Both the position numbers and the translations under genes were made by a program. From Methanocella paludicola SANAE (GTDB lineage Archaea; Halobacteriota; Methanocellia; Methanocellales; Methanocellaceae): DNA of 64,000 bases. The stretch is from positions 1,461,001-1,525,000 of the forward strand of contig NC_013665.1 of assembly GCF_000011005.1 (NCBI RefSeq). The letters run 5' to 3'. The notes beneath the pieces were generated by a model. It was not told where the DNA came from. It searched no databases and was given only the letters and a program-made list of their open reading frames with translations. Shown here piece after piece: positions 1 through 8,538 of this stretch (within the stretch, counting starts at the first letter, position 1; every line of letters starts with the position of its first letter).

Positions 1-1
1 A

Positions 2-1582
2 GAGGTCAAGCTAGAGACGCGAGAGGATTTTGATAAGGCGTGGAGCCAGAGCGGTAAGTATCTGACCCCCGTGGACCCGTCTAAAGACTATTCTATTAAG
101 CCTGATAAGGGTAAGCCGTCCCCGGTCTATGATACGATGAACCGCCTGCGGGAGGCCTACCTGAACATGGGCTTCGACGAGATGGTCAACCCGATCATTA
201 TCGAGGACACGGATATTTTTAAGCAGTTTAACTATGAGGCGCTGGCCGTGCTGGACCGCGTTTTCTATCTGGGCGGCCTGCCCAGGCCGAACGTCGGGAT
301 CTCGGACGAGCGTTTTTTGCAGATCGAGGGTATTATAGCCAGGCCTTTATCGGACGCGGATAAGGAAACCATCCGCACGATCCTGCATAAGTACAAGAAG
401 GGCGAGATCGAGGGCGACGACCTGGTGGCGGACCTGGCGGCCGGGCTTAAGGTGCAGGACTCGAAGATCGCCGTGGTCATCGACCACGTTTTCCCTGAAT
501 TTAAGAAGCTGGAGCCTGAGGCTTCGCATAAGACCCTGCGAAGCCACATGACGTCCGGCTGGTTCCTTACTCTTGAAGCTCTTGTTGAGCGGCGTAAGAC
601 GCCGGTTAAGCTGTTCTCCGTAGACCTGGTGTTCCGCAGGGAGCAGGAGGAGAACGCCGACCGCCTGCGGGCGTATCACTCGGCATCGTGCGTCATCATG
701 GACCCGGACGTGAACGTGGAGCATGGCAAGGCCGTAGCCGCAGGCCTGCTGAAACAGTTCGGCTTCTCGCAGTTCAAGTTCAAGCCCGACGACAAGCGCA
801 GCAAGTACTACACGCCGGATACCCAGATCGAGGTGTATGGCTATCACCCGGCGCTCAAGGGCAGCAATACCAAGTACAGGGACGGCTGGGTGGAGATCGC
901 CACCTTCGGCATCTACTCCGCAACTGCGCTTTCTCAATATAATATACCCTACCCCGTCATGAACCTGGGGCTGGGCGTTGAGAGGCTGGCCATGATCCTT
1001 TACCAGGCGAAGGACATGCGTGACATGGTATACCCCCAGTTCATGCCCGAGTGGGAAATGACCGATCAGGAGCTGGCCCACATGATCTCCATCGAGCGCC
1101 TTCCGCATACGCAGGAGGGCCACGAGATGGCCATGGGCATCATCGCCACTGCAGAGAAGAATGGAAGCTCCCCGAGCCCGTGTACTTTCGAGGCATGGTC
1201 GGGCAGCATGAACGGTAAAAAACTAAAGGTCACGCTGGTCGAGAAAGAGGAGAACAAGAAGCTCTGCGGCGGAGCATACCTGAACGAGGTATACGTCTAT
1301 AAGGGCGACGTGCTGGGCATTCCCCTGAACAACCCGAAATTCCAGGAAGTCCAGAATAAGGGCGTTCACGTCGGCATCCGCTACATCGACGCCATCGCCA
1401 ATGCTGCCGCAAGGAACGCGGAAGAGGGTGTCTATGAGACTACGGTGAAGATGTCCCGTGCCCCGGGCGACGTGAACGTGCTCATCGACCCGGTAGGCCT
1501 GCGCTATATCCAGGGCAAAAAGCGCCGCGTGGACTTCCGCGGCCCGGTCTTTACGACTATCAAGGCCGAGCCTGTCGAGTGA
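2..1582 (+). CDS. sepS: O-phosphoseryl-tRNA(Cys) synthetase, 5'-partial
   Basis: Class II aminoacyl-tRNA synthetase that loads O-phosphoserine onto tRNA-Cys, the first step of the indirect Cys-tRNA route of methanogens; SepCysS then converts the product to Cys-tRNA. The reading frame is open from base 2, so the extreme N-terminus lies outside the window. A GTG at 71 is internal to conserved sequence and is probably not the start. Class II motif 2 is visible around VFRREQEENADRLRAYHSAS, and motif 3 around GLGVERLAM. About 526 residues are present, so little is missing. The endonuclease V gene follows after one base, suggesting cotranscription. The tRNA-Cys at 39698 is the expected substrate. 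Confidence 0.93.
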   Translation, partial: EVKLETREDFDKAWSQSGKYLTPVDPSKDYSIKPDKGKPSPVYDTMNRLREAYLNMGFDEMVNPIIIEDTDIFKQFNYEALAVLDRVFYLGGLPRPNVGISDERFLQIEGIIARPLSDADKETIRTILHKYKKGEIEGDDLVADLAAGLKVQDSKIAVVIDHVFPEFKKLEPEASHKTLRSHMTSGWFLTLEALVERRKTPVKLFSVDLVFRREQEENADRLRAYHSASCVIMDPDVNVEHGKAVAAGLLKQFGFSQFKFKPDDKRSKYYTPDTQIEVYGYHPALKGSNTKYRDGWVEIATFGIYSATALSQYNIPYPVMNLGLGVERLAMILYQAKDMRDMVYPQFMPEWEMTDQELAHMISIERLPHTQEGHEMAMGIIATAEKNGSSPSPCTFEAWSGSMNGKKLKVTLVEKEENKKLCGGAYLNEVYVYKGDVLGIPLNNPKFQEVQNKGVHVGIRYIDAIANAAARNAEEGVYETTVKMSRAPGDVNVLIDPVGLRYIQGKKRRVDFRGPVFTTIKAEPVE

Positions 1583-1583
1583 T

Positions 1584-2243
1584 ATGGACGTTCACGAGCT
1601 GTATAATGAGCAAATAGAACTTTCAAAGAAAGCCATACTTACCGACTCCTTCCCGCCTATAAAAAGGGTTGGAGGAGTCGACTGTTCTTATTTAGACGAT
1701 AAATTCATTATAGCCGGTCTGGTCGTTCTCGACTATGGGACTTTGAAGCCCATCTACCGGACCTTCGATATACAGAGGCTGACTTTTCCGTATATTCCAG
1801 GCTTACTTGCCTATCGAGAGGCGGAGGCCATGATGGGCGTCATTAAGAAAGCCAAAGTAAGGCCCGACCTTATCATGGTAGATGGTTTCGGTACGAATCA
1901 TCCTCGCCGCTGCGGTATTGCCACCCATATCGGTATTAAGCTTGACGTTCCCGCGATCGGCGTGGGAAAGAGCTTCCTGTGCGGCGAAGTGCAGGGGCAG
2001 CGGATAATCCAGGACGGCGAAGAGACCGGCAGGCTGGTCCGGGCTATTTCCGGGCAAAAGCCTGTGTATGTATCGCCAGGCCACAAGATATCCCTGAAGA
2101 CTGCGGTAAAAGTTGTTAAACATTGTATGGCAGGCCACCGCCAGCCCGAGCCCACGAGGCAAGCCCATGAATACGTCACATCGATAAAAAATAGATCTCT
2201 ATTACGGGAAAATCTTAATCGCGCGAAAAACGGACCGCGTTAA
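1584..2243 (+). CDS. nfi: Endonuclease V (deoxyinosine 3' endonuclease)
   Basis: Repairs deaminated DNA by nicking the second phosphodiester bond 3' of deoxyinosine (family knowledge). The 219-residue protein has the usual family length and the expected metal ligands: D33 in GGVDCSY, E79 in AYREAE and D100 in MVDGFGTNHPR. The ATG starts one base after the sepS stop, so translation is probably coupled. The C-terminus is basic (KNRSLLRENLNRAKNGPR), as in other archaeal members. Confidence 0.93.
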   Translation: MDVHELYNEQIELSKKAILTDSFPPIKRVGGVDCSYLDDKFIIAGLVVLDYGTLKPIYRTFDIQRLTFPYIPGLLAYREAEAMMGVIKKAKVRPDLIMVDGFGTNHPRRCGIATHIGIKLDVPAIGVGKSFLCGEVQGQRIIQDGEETGRLVRAISGQKPVYVSPGHKISLKTAVKVVKHCMAGHRQPEPTRQAHEYVTSIKNRSLLRENLNRAKNGPR

Positions 2244-2317
2244 TTAATAATCCCTAAGGCGTATATGGACATTCGCTAAGTACATGTGCATGAACTTATT
2301 TAGAGGGGTATGTTAAA

Positions 2318-3958
2318 ATGTTCGATAAGGCAATGAAATATTGCATATTTACTCTGGTTTTATTGACCGTGCTTATCACGATGGCCTGTACTCCTTCGAT
2401 CGCGGCATCAGCCCCCGCAACGGTCCTGGAAAACCACTATGGAGGAGCCGCCGACCAGGTCGCTCATCAGGTATGGCAGACCAGCGACAAAGGCTTTATC
2501 ATTGTGGGAACGGGACCGGATACGTCCGGGACGGGTAAGAATATGATCCTGGTCAAAACTGACCCGTTCAGTAACGTGGTGTGGAGCAAGAATATCGGCG
2601 GCACCTATGGCTACTCCGTCCGGCAGACCGGTGATGGCGGCTTTATCGCCACTGGCGCCCACGGGGATAACCTGTACCTGGTCAAGACAGATGCCAGCGG
2701 TAACAAGCTGTGGGAAAAGGACTTCGTGAACTCGACCGGGCAGAGCGAAGGCTTTTCTATCCAGCAGACCGGCGATGGTGGCTACATCATCGTGGGCGAG
2801 GTGACAGCAAGTACTGGAAAATGGGAGATGTACCTGCTCAAGACAGATGCCGGCGGCAAAGTACAATGGGACGCCTATTATGGCTCTGCGGATGCCGACG
2901 TCCGGACGTATTCCGTCTGGATCACGTCCGATGGCGGCTACGTTGTCGGGGGCTATATTAAGGGCGGCAATAATGAAAAGCCCTTCATACTGAAAGCCGA
3001 TGCGAACGGCAACATCACATGGGCAAGGTCCTACGAAGGGCCGGGGACCCGGGACACTTTCCTCAGCGACTGGTTCGGCATCCAGCAGACCCGTGACGGC
3101 GGCTACATCTACGCCGGTGCCCGAAGCGGCTACATGTACCTGCTTAAGACCGACGCCAGCGGTAACCGGCAGTGGGACCGCAACTATGGCATCAACGGCG
3201 CGAATGCGGTCCAGCAGACGTGGGATGACGGCTACATTCTTGCCGGTTCCCATAAGGATACCGGGGGCGTGATATCGGCTTACGTAGTCCGTACGGACGC
3301 CGGCGGCAACAAGCTCTGGGATAACATGTATAAAGGCATCGGATACGCGGAGGCGAACTCCGTCATCCAGATCGGCACGGGCGCCTATGTGTTCGCCGGG
3401 TCCACGAAGGCCGACCAAAACAGCAACAATAACATCTACTTTATTGAGATCGGCAAAGACATGACGCCGGTGCCGAACGCGAAGCTCGTCTCGGACACGA
3501 TCCCGGCACAGATGGAGGCCGGCCACACGTATAACGTACAGGTGACCTTCGAGAATACGGGCACGATGCCCTGGACATACCAGGATAACACGGCCTTCGG
3601 CTATTCGGGCGATGCCGCGAAGTTCGGCCTTACCGGAGCGAACCAGACCATCCAGATCGGCAGGGTCATCAGGCCCGGGCAGTCGGAGACGTTCACCTTC
3701 ACGATGACGGCATCTGATGAGATAGGCACGTATAACCCGATGTTCCAGATGATGTGGGAAGGCCATAACGTGTTCGGCGCCCTGGATAATAAGACCGTCG
3801 TAGTTATGAATAGCACCGGCCCTTCGGTAACCATCCCCGCATCGGCAAAAACGTCAGATGGAAGCCTGCCATGCCTGCCCGCGCTGGCGCTGCCATTGCT
3901 GGTGGTAAGCATCGTGACCGTGAGCTGGACAATAAGGAAAAAGAAGGGAGAACAGTAA
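2318..3958 (+). CDS. Secreted, membrane-anchored beta-propeller-like protein with NBR1-like Ig domain
   Basis: 546 residues. An N-terminal signal peptide (about residues 5-30) leads into seven or more repeats of about 50 residues with the pattern QQTGDGGYIIVG...LLKTDAGGNKLWD. This is typical of archaeal cell-surface propeller proteins. Residues of about 390-490 (VTFENTGTMPW...GQSETFTFTM...MMWEGHNVFG) resemble the Ig-like domain of the NBR1 family. A C-terminal hydrophobic helix followed by RKKKGEQ suggests anchoring in the membrane with the bulk outside. The function is unknown; binding or adhesion is inference. The start is preceded by the purine-rich sequence agagggg. It ends 25 bp from a convergent gene. 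Confidence 0.8.
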   Translation: MFDKAMKYCIFTLVLLTVLITMACTPSIAASAPATVLENHYGGAADQVAHQVWQTSDKGFIIVGTGPDTSGTGKNMILVKTDPFSNVVWSKNIGGTYGYSVRQTGDGGFIATGAHGDNLYLVKTDASGNKLWEKDFVNSTGQSEGFSIQQTGDGGYIIVGEVTASTGKWEMYLLKTDAGGKVQWDAYYGSADADVRTYSVWITSDGGYVVGGYIKGGNNEKPFILKADANGNITWARSYEGPGTRDTFLSDWFGIQQTRDGGYIYAGARSGYMYLLKTDASGNRQWDRNYGINGANAVQQTWDDGYILAGSHKDTGGVISAYVVRTDAGGNKLWDNMYKGIGYAEANSVIQIGTGAYVFAGSTKADQNSNNNIYFIEIGKDMTPVPNAKLVSDTIPAQMEAGHTYNVQVTFENTGTMPWTYQDNTAFGYSGDAAKFGLTGANQTIQIGRVIRPGQSETFTFTMTASDEIGTYNPMFQMMWEGHNVFGALDNKTVVVMNSTGPSVTIPASAKTSDGSLPCLPALALPLLVVSIVTVSWTIRKKKGEQ

Positions 3959-3983
3959 TAGTGATCTCCCTATTATTTTTATA

Positions 3984-4496
3984 TTATTTATGCTGCGCTT
4001 TGAGGTAGGGCATCAGCCCGCCCGCCTCGAGCAGCTGCTGCATGAATTCGGGTATGGGCTTCATGGGCAGTTTCTTGCCGGTGGTCAGGTTCTTGATCAC
4101 GTTATTCTTAAAGTCGACTTCCAGCTCGTCGCCCTGCTTTGCTGCCTTGTAGATACCCTTGCACTCGATGAGCGGCAGGCCGATGTTGAAGCTGTTCCGG
4201 TAAAATATGCGGGCGTAGGACTCGGCGATGATGCACGAGACGCCGCATGCGAGAATAACCTGAGGGGCCTGCTCTCTTGAGGAGCCGCAGCCGAAATTGT
4301 TGGCCGCGATCAGGATAGGGTCATTTACCTTCTGAGAGTCGGCGTAGAACGTGGGGTCGATGGACTCGAATGCGTGCACGGCGAGCTTCTTCAGGTCAAG
4401 CTCGTCATACTTGTACTTGCCCGAGATGACCTCGTCCGTGTTTGTGTCGGGCGGGTAGACCCGGAGCACTTTTGACTTGATGTTCTTAAGGGCCAT
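3984..4496 (-). CDS. Aconitase-family dehydratase small subunit (3-isopropylmalate dehydratase / homoaconitase)
   Basis: Small swivelling-domain subunit of a two-subunit hydro-lyase acting in leucine synthesis or in the 2-oxosuberate branch of coenzyme B synthesis. Signature residues are the NFGCGSSREQAP loop and SYARIFYRNSFNIGLP. The substrate loop reads GKYKYDELD rather than the YLRT-type loop that I associate with classical isopropylmalate enzymes, so substrate specificity is left open. At 170 residues it has normal family length. Its ATG directly abuts the stop of the large-subunit gene, so the two subunits are made from one transcript. Confidence 0.88.
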   Translation of the reverse strand: MALKNIKSKVLRVYPPDTNTDEVISGKYKYDELDLKKLAVHAFESIDPTFYADSQKVNDPILIAANNFGCGSSREQAPQVILACGVSCIIAESYARIFYRNSFNIGLPLIECKGIYKAAKQGDELEVDFKNNVIKNLTTGKKLPMKPIPEFMQQLLEAGGLMPYLKAQHK

Positions 4497-5750
4497 TTAG
4501 AGTACCTCCCTGGGGTCGGTGATCTTGCCGTATATGGCGCTGACGGCCGCGACCGGCACGTTGGATAAGTAGATCTCGGACTTGTTGTTGCCCATCCGTC
4601 CCTTGAAGTTCCGGTTCTGGGTGGACAGTACCTTCTCGCCGTCGCCCAGCGCCACGGTCCTGCCGATGCAGAACCCGCAGCCCGGTGCGCCGACAGCCGC
4701 GCCAGCCTCTACAAGAGTCTCGATGTATCCCAGCTTGATGGCCTGGGCGAGCACTTCACGGCTGGCCGGATATACGACAAGCCTCGTATCCTTGTGAGCC
4801 TTCTTGCCTTTCAGGATCCTGGCAGCGACTGCAATGTCCTCGATACGGCCGTTGGTACACGAGCCGATGCATACAGAGTCCAGGTGCATGCCGGCGACTT
4901 CAGATACAGGCTTCACGTTGTCAACTCTATGGGGCACCGCAATGTAAGGCTCCAGCTTAGCCGCGTCGACCTCAAGCTCATCCGAATAAACGGCATCCTT
5001 ATCGGCGGCGATCTTCCGATACTCGTTCTCGCGGCCATGGGCCTTCAAATAAGCCTTGACTTTAGCGTCCGCGGGGCAAAGCCCGACCTTACCGCCCGCC
5101 TCGACGGCCATGTTCGACAGGACGAGCCTCGATTCCACGGACATCTTATCGACGGTAGAGCCCCTGTACTCCATGGACATGTACGTCGCTCCATCCGCCG
5201 TTATTTCTTTAACGATGTGAAGGAAGACGTCCTTGGACGTGACATATTTGGGCAGGTCGCCTTCGATGTTGAACTTAAACGATTCAGGCACTCTGAGCCA
5301 GGTCGTGCCATACGCCATTATGGCGCCAACGTCGGTAGAGCCCATGCCGGTGGCGAACGCAGTAAGCGCACCGTGGGTGCAGGTGTGGCTGTCCGCCCCG
5401 ATGACGATCTTACCCGGAGCGGCGAACTTCTCGGCGACGATCTGGTGGCAGATGCCGTCGCCGTTCTCGAAGAAGTGTATGCCGTTCTCCCGGGCGAACT
5501 TGCGCATGAAAATATGAACGTTAGAGACTTGCTCGCTCGGCGAGGGCGAGGCGTGGTCGCAGACGGCCGCGACCTTCTTCGGGTCGAAGACCTTTCTGGT
5601 CCCGAGGTCCTTCTCCATCTGCTGGATCGCCAGGGGGAACGTGCCGTCCTGGCCGAAGACGAAATCGACGGGCACGGTGACAAGGTCGCCGGGCACAACG
5701 TCTTTCCCGCTCTTTTCCGAAAGTATCTTTTCCGCTAGCGTCTTCCCCAT
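4497..5750 (-). CDS. Aconitase-family dehydratase large subunit (3-isopropylmalate dehydratase / homoaconitase)
   Basis: Catalytic 4Fe-4S subunit, 417 residues, the normal length for LeuC/HacA-type proteins. Cluster cysteines are visible in SCTNGRI and in GCGFCIGR. GADSHTCTHGALTAFATGMGSTD is the typical substrate-site block, shown here only as a landmark of positions 118-140. It pairs with the small subunit that starts immediately downstream. Whether the enzyme works on isopropylmalate, homoaconitate or both cannot be read from the sequence. A promoter probably lies in the roughly 150 bp before the MITE-like element at 5912. Confidence 0.9.
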   Translation of the reverse strand: MGKTLAEKILSEKSGKDVVPGDLVTVPVDFVFGQDGTFPLAIQQMEKDLGTRKVFDPKKVAAVCDHASPSPSEQVSNVHIFMRKFARENGIHFFENGDGICHQIVAEKFAAPGKIVIGADSHTCTHGALTAFATGMGSTDVGAIMAYGTTWLRVPESFKFNIEGDLPKYVTSKDVFLHIVKEITADGATYMSMEYRGSTVDKMSVESRLVLSNMAVEAGGKVGLCPADAKVKAYLKAHGRENEYRKIAADKDAVYSDELEVDAAKLEPYIAVPHRVDNVKPVSEVAGMHLDSVCIGSCTNGRIEDIAVAARILKGKKAHKDTRLVVYPASREVLAQAIKLGYIETLVEAGAAVGAPGCGFCIGRTVALGDGEKVLSTQNRNFKGRMGNNKSEIYLSNVPVAAVSAIYGKITDPREVL

Positions 5751-5911
5751 TTCTTTTCACCTTGAGGATGTATCCGCTTATGGGCTCTGGTCATAAATAA
5801 AGGTTGTCATGCCCTTTCGAGTTCACTTATAACAGGAGCCCTTGCACTTGCTTGCGATTTGCGTATGACCTTCAAGCTGGTATCGTTTTTCTTCCTTATG
5901 CCTTGTTGCCT

Positions 5912-6246
5912 GTGGAGCTGGATCGCTTCGGTCGGTATCACGAAACCACGAAAGACTTTTTATATCCCACGTAAAGCCCAAAAACACCAAGTTCATGCCG
6001 GGCGTTCAAAACACGAAACAACCTCCCTAAGGGCTCCAAAACATTAAAAGATAGAAACACAAGAGACGGCATGAACTCCCATGGTTATGCTTTTCTCGTG
6101 TTTCAATCCTTTCGAGAGGTTCGTATTTTAGAGAGGTTGTTTCGTGTTTTGAACCCCAAAGCATCTACCTTTGTGCATTTCGAGCCTTACGTGGGATATA
6201 AAAAGTTTCGTGTTTTCGTGATACCGACCGGAGGCGCCCGCTCCAC
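5912..6246. mobile_element. MITE-like palindromic element related to the IS256-type element at 29536
   Basis: Imperfect giant palindrome of about 335 bp without a credible gene. The outer arms begin with gtggagc and end with gctccac. Inside them lie ggtcggtatcacgaa on the left (5930) and its complement ttcgtg-ataccgacc on the right (ending 6229), then tttttatatcccacgt against acgtgggatataaaaa. Inner arms also pair (caaaacacgaaacaacc with ggttgtttcgtgttttg; catgcc with ggcatg). The tip GGTCGGTATCACGAA is identical to the tips of the transposase-bearing element at 29536-31381, so this is probably its non-autonomous relative. No target-site duplication was recognised. Confidence 0.7.
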
Positions 6247-6369
6247 ATTAATCTGACATAACCAGAGAGTGAAATACCAATCGAATGGGCTCTAGATATA
6301 ATAGAAACGAACGGAGTATCATATTATGTACGTGGATTTTATTATCATATATAATAATATAATATTTGT

Positions 6370-7239
6370 ATGAGCATACGGGATGAGGTGGTGGCCTCTG
6401 CACTGGGGTTGGCGAGGGACCTGGACGCCGGCTCAATTATCCTTATTTCACCGGAAGCGTCGGCCATCCGTAAAGAACTGGACACGGACATTCCCATAAT
6501 AATAGCACGCATTCTGGGAGGCCGTGGCGACGGCGACGACATCTTCGTCGACATCATGTCCAAGCTCCCGAAGAACATCGGCAAAAGCTCTCTATTTCTA
6601 AAAGTATCCCGTATCGAGCTCATGAGCGAGGCCGTCGAAGTCGCCTATATCAAAGGGATGATACCGAACAAGGTCACCGTGGGCATCGTAAGCATCGGCG
6701 ATATCAACTCCATTGTCGTCATGGACATCAACGACATCCCGCTCATCAAAAAGATGGCCGAGCTGGCTTCCAGCATGAACTATACCGTGCTCAAGGCCGT
6801 GCTCAACCTGGCCATGGACATCGGCCGGGAAGGCCGGGAGGGCAAGAAAGTCGGCACGGCGTTCGTGGTAGGCGATACCGAGAAAGTGCTCGGCATGTCC
6901 CATCAGATCGTGCTGAACCCGTACGAGGGCCACCGTAAGAAGGACCGGGATGTCAAGGACGAGAATAGCTGGGAGACCGTCAAGGAGTTCGCCCAGCTCG
7001 ACGGCATGTTCATCGTGGATGAGGCCGGGTATATCGTGGCAGCCGGGCGATATCTTGACGTTAATGCGAAGAACGTGGAGCTTCCGCCAGGCCTGGGTGG
7101 GAGGCACCTCGCCGCCGCGGCCATTTCCAAATGCACGAAGGCCATCGCCATCACCGTATCCGAATCCAGCGGCGTCGTGAGCGTCTACAAGGGTGGAAGG
7201 GACGTGTTCACAATAGACCCGAGAGTTTCTATCACTTGA
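6370..7239 (+). CDS. dacZ: Diadenylate cyclase (DisA_N / DacZ-type)
   Basis: Makes cyclic di-AMP from two ATP (family knowledge); in archaea c-di-AMP is linked to osmotic and ion homeostasis. The 289-residue protein has an archaeal N-terminal domain (about 1-170) and a C-terminal DAC domain. The two nucleotide-binding motifs are present in variant form: D211-G212-M213 instead of DGA, and R245-H246-L247 instead of RHR/RHS. No DisA-type DNA-binding helices follow. An AT-rich stretch with TATA-like sequence (6340-6365) sits directly before the ATG, suggesting a short or absent leader. MetK follows 97 bp downstream. Confidence 0.85.
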   Translation: MSIRDEVVASALGLARDLDAGSIILISPEASAIRKELDTDIPIIIARILGGRGDGDDIFVDIMSKLPKNIGKSSLFLKVSRIELMSEAVEVAYIKGMIPNKVTVGIVSIGDINSIVVMDINDIPLIKKMAELASSMNYTVLKAVLNLAMDIGREGREGKKVGTAFVVGDTEKVLGMSHQIVLNPYEGHRKKDRDVKDENSWETVKEFAQLDGMFIVDEAGYIVAAGRYLDVNAKNVELPPGLGGRHLAAAAISKCTKAIAITVSESSGVVSVYKGGRDVFTIDPRVSIT

Positions 7240-7336
7240 AATATGAGGCGCAGAACACTTTTATAACCCGTAGTTATTTCCTAACCGACAAATATTAATG
7301 TAATAGCAAGCTATTAGAGTTGTGGGATGAATTTTA

Positions 7337-8485
7337 ATGAGCTTAGAAAAGCACCTCTTTACCTCCGAGTCCGTCACTGAGGGCCACCCGGATAAGATGG
7401 CCGACCAGATATCTGACTCGGTCCTGGACGCCATACTGGCAAAGGACCCGCTCGGAAGGGTCGCCTGCGAGACGCTCGTAAGCACGGGCATGGCAGTCGT
7501 CGCTGGCGAGATCACGACTAACTGTTATGTGGATATTCCTAAGATCGTAAGGAATACCATCAAGGAGATCGGCTATACTCGCGCGAAGTTCGGCTTCGAC
7601 TGCGAGAACTGCGCCGTTCTTACTTCTATTGACGAACAATCGCCGGACATTGCGATGGGCGTCGACGTCCAGGGCGCCGGTGACCAGGGCATGATGTTCG
7701 GCTTCGCATGTAACGAGACGCCTGAATTGATGCCCATGCCCATCATGCTGGCCCATAAGCTTGCCATGCGGCTGGCCGAGGTCAGGAAGAACAAGGTAGT
7801 TGATTACCTGAGGCCGGACGGCAAGACGCAGGTCACCATCGAGTACGAGGACGACAGGCCTCTGCGCGTTGACACGATCATCGTCTCGACCCAGCACAGC
7901 GAGAAGGTCGAGCAGCCCCAGATCAAGAGCGACGTGATCGAGCACGTCATCAAGCCAGTCATACCCGAGGGCTTCTTCGACAAGAAAACGAAGGTGCTGG
8001 TAAACCCGACCGGCCGTTTCGTGCTGGGCGGGCCGCACGCCGATACTGGCCTCACAGGCCGTAAGATCATCGTCGATACCTACGGTGGCATGGGCCGCCA
8101 TGGCGGCGGCGCCTTCTCGGGCAAGGACCCGACGAAGGTGGACCGCTCTGCCTGCTATATGGCTCGCTACATCGCCAAGAATGTCGTGGCCGCCGGCCTG
8201 GCTACCCGCTGCGAGGTACAGCTTGCATACGCGATAGGCGTCGCCGAGCCGGTATCCATCATGCTGGACACGTACCGCACCAACACGATCTCCCACAAGA
8301 AGATCGTGGAATTAATAAGGGAGAACTTCCAGCTCACGCCCCAGGGCATCATCAAGTCGCTCGACCTGCGCCGGCCGATCTACAGGCAGACGGCAGCTTA
8401 CGGGCACTTCGGGCGTAACAATAAGGATTTCACCTGGGAGCGGACCGATAAGGCAGAGCAGATGCGGAAGGACGCGGGCTTTTAA
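7337..8485 (+). CDS. metK: S-adenosylmethionine synthase, bacterial type
   Basis: Forms S-adenosylmethionine from methionine and ATP. The 382-residue protein matches the bacterial/eukaryotic family throughout: [13 protein letters not shown] at the N-terminus, [31 protein letters not shown] and the glycine-rich [18 protein letters not shown] loop (positions about 240-260). Most archaea use a strongly divergent MAT, so this copy suggests transfer from bacteria, or retention in this lineage (inference). The start ATG is preceded by TATA-like sequence and a short leader. The downstream T-runs (about 8500-8520) could end transcription. Confidence 0.95.
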   Translation: MSLEKHLFTSESVTEGHPDKMADQISDSVLDAILAKDPLGRVACETLVSTGMAVVAGEITTNCYVDIPKIVRNTIKEIGYTRAKFGFDCENCAVLTSIDEQSPDIAMGVDVQGAGDQGMMFGFACNETPELMPMPIMLAHKLAMRLAEVRKNKVVDYLRPDGKTQVTIEYEDDRPLRVDTIIVSTQHSEKVEQPQIKSDVIEHVIKPVIPEGFFDKKTKVLVNPTGRFVLGGPHADTGLTGRKIIVDTYGGMGRHGGGAFSGKDPTKVDRSACYMARYIAKNVVAAGLATRCEVQLAYAIGVAEPVSIMLDTYRTNTISHKKIVELIRENFQLTPQGIIKSLDLRRPIYRQTAAYGHFGRNNKDFTWERTDKAEQMRKDAGF

Positions 8486-8538
8486 GCCTGCGCTTCTTTA
8501 ATTTTTTGTATACTTTTTTATATCCATAAATTTTTAGT

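Noticed and set aside
347..1123. 258-codon open frame on the minus strand within sepS
   Set aside because: Shadow of a GC-rich coding frame; the sense protein is clearly SepRS and the antisense product has no recognisable family.
2408..3766. 452-codon minus-strand open frame opposite the propeller gene
   Set aside because: Mirror of the repetitive sense codons; low-complexity composition, no start context and no family.
7261..7336. SAM riboswitch before metK
   Set aside because: The 97-bp gap shows only TATA-like sequence and no SAM-box motifs or terminator fold.
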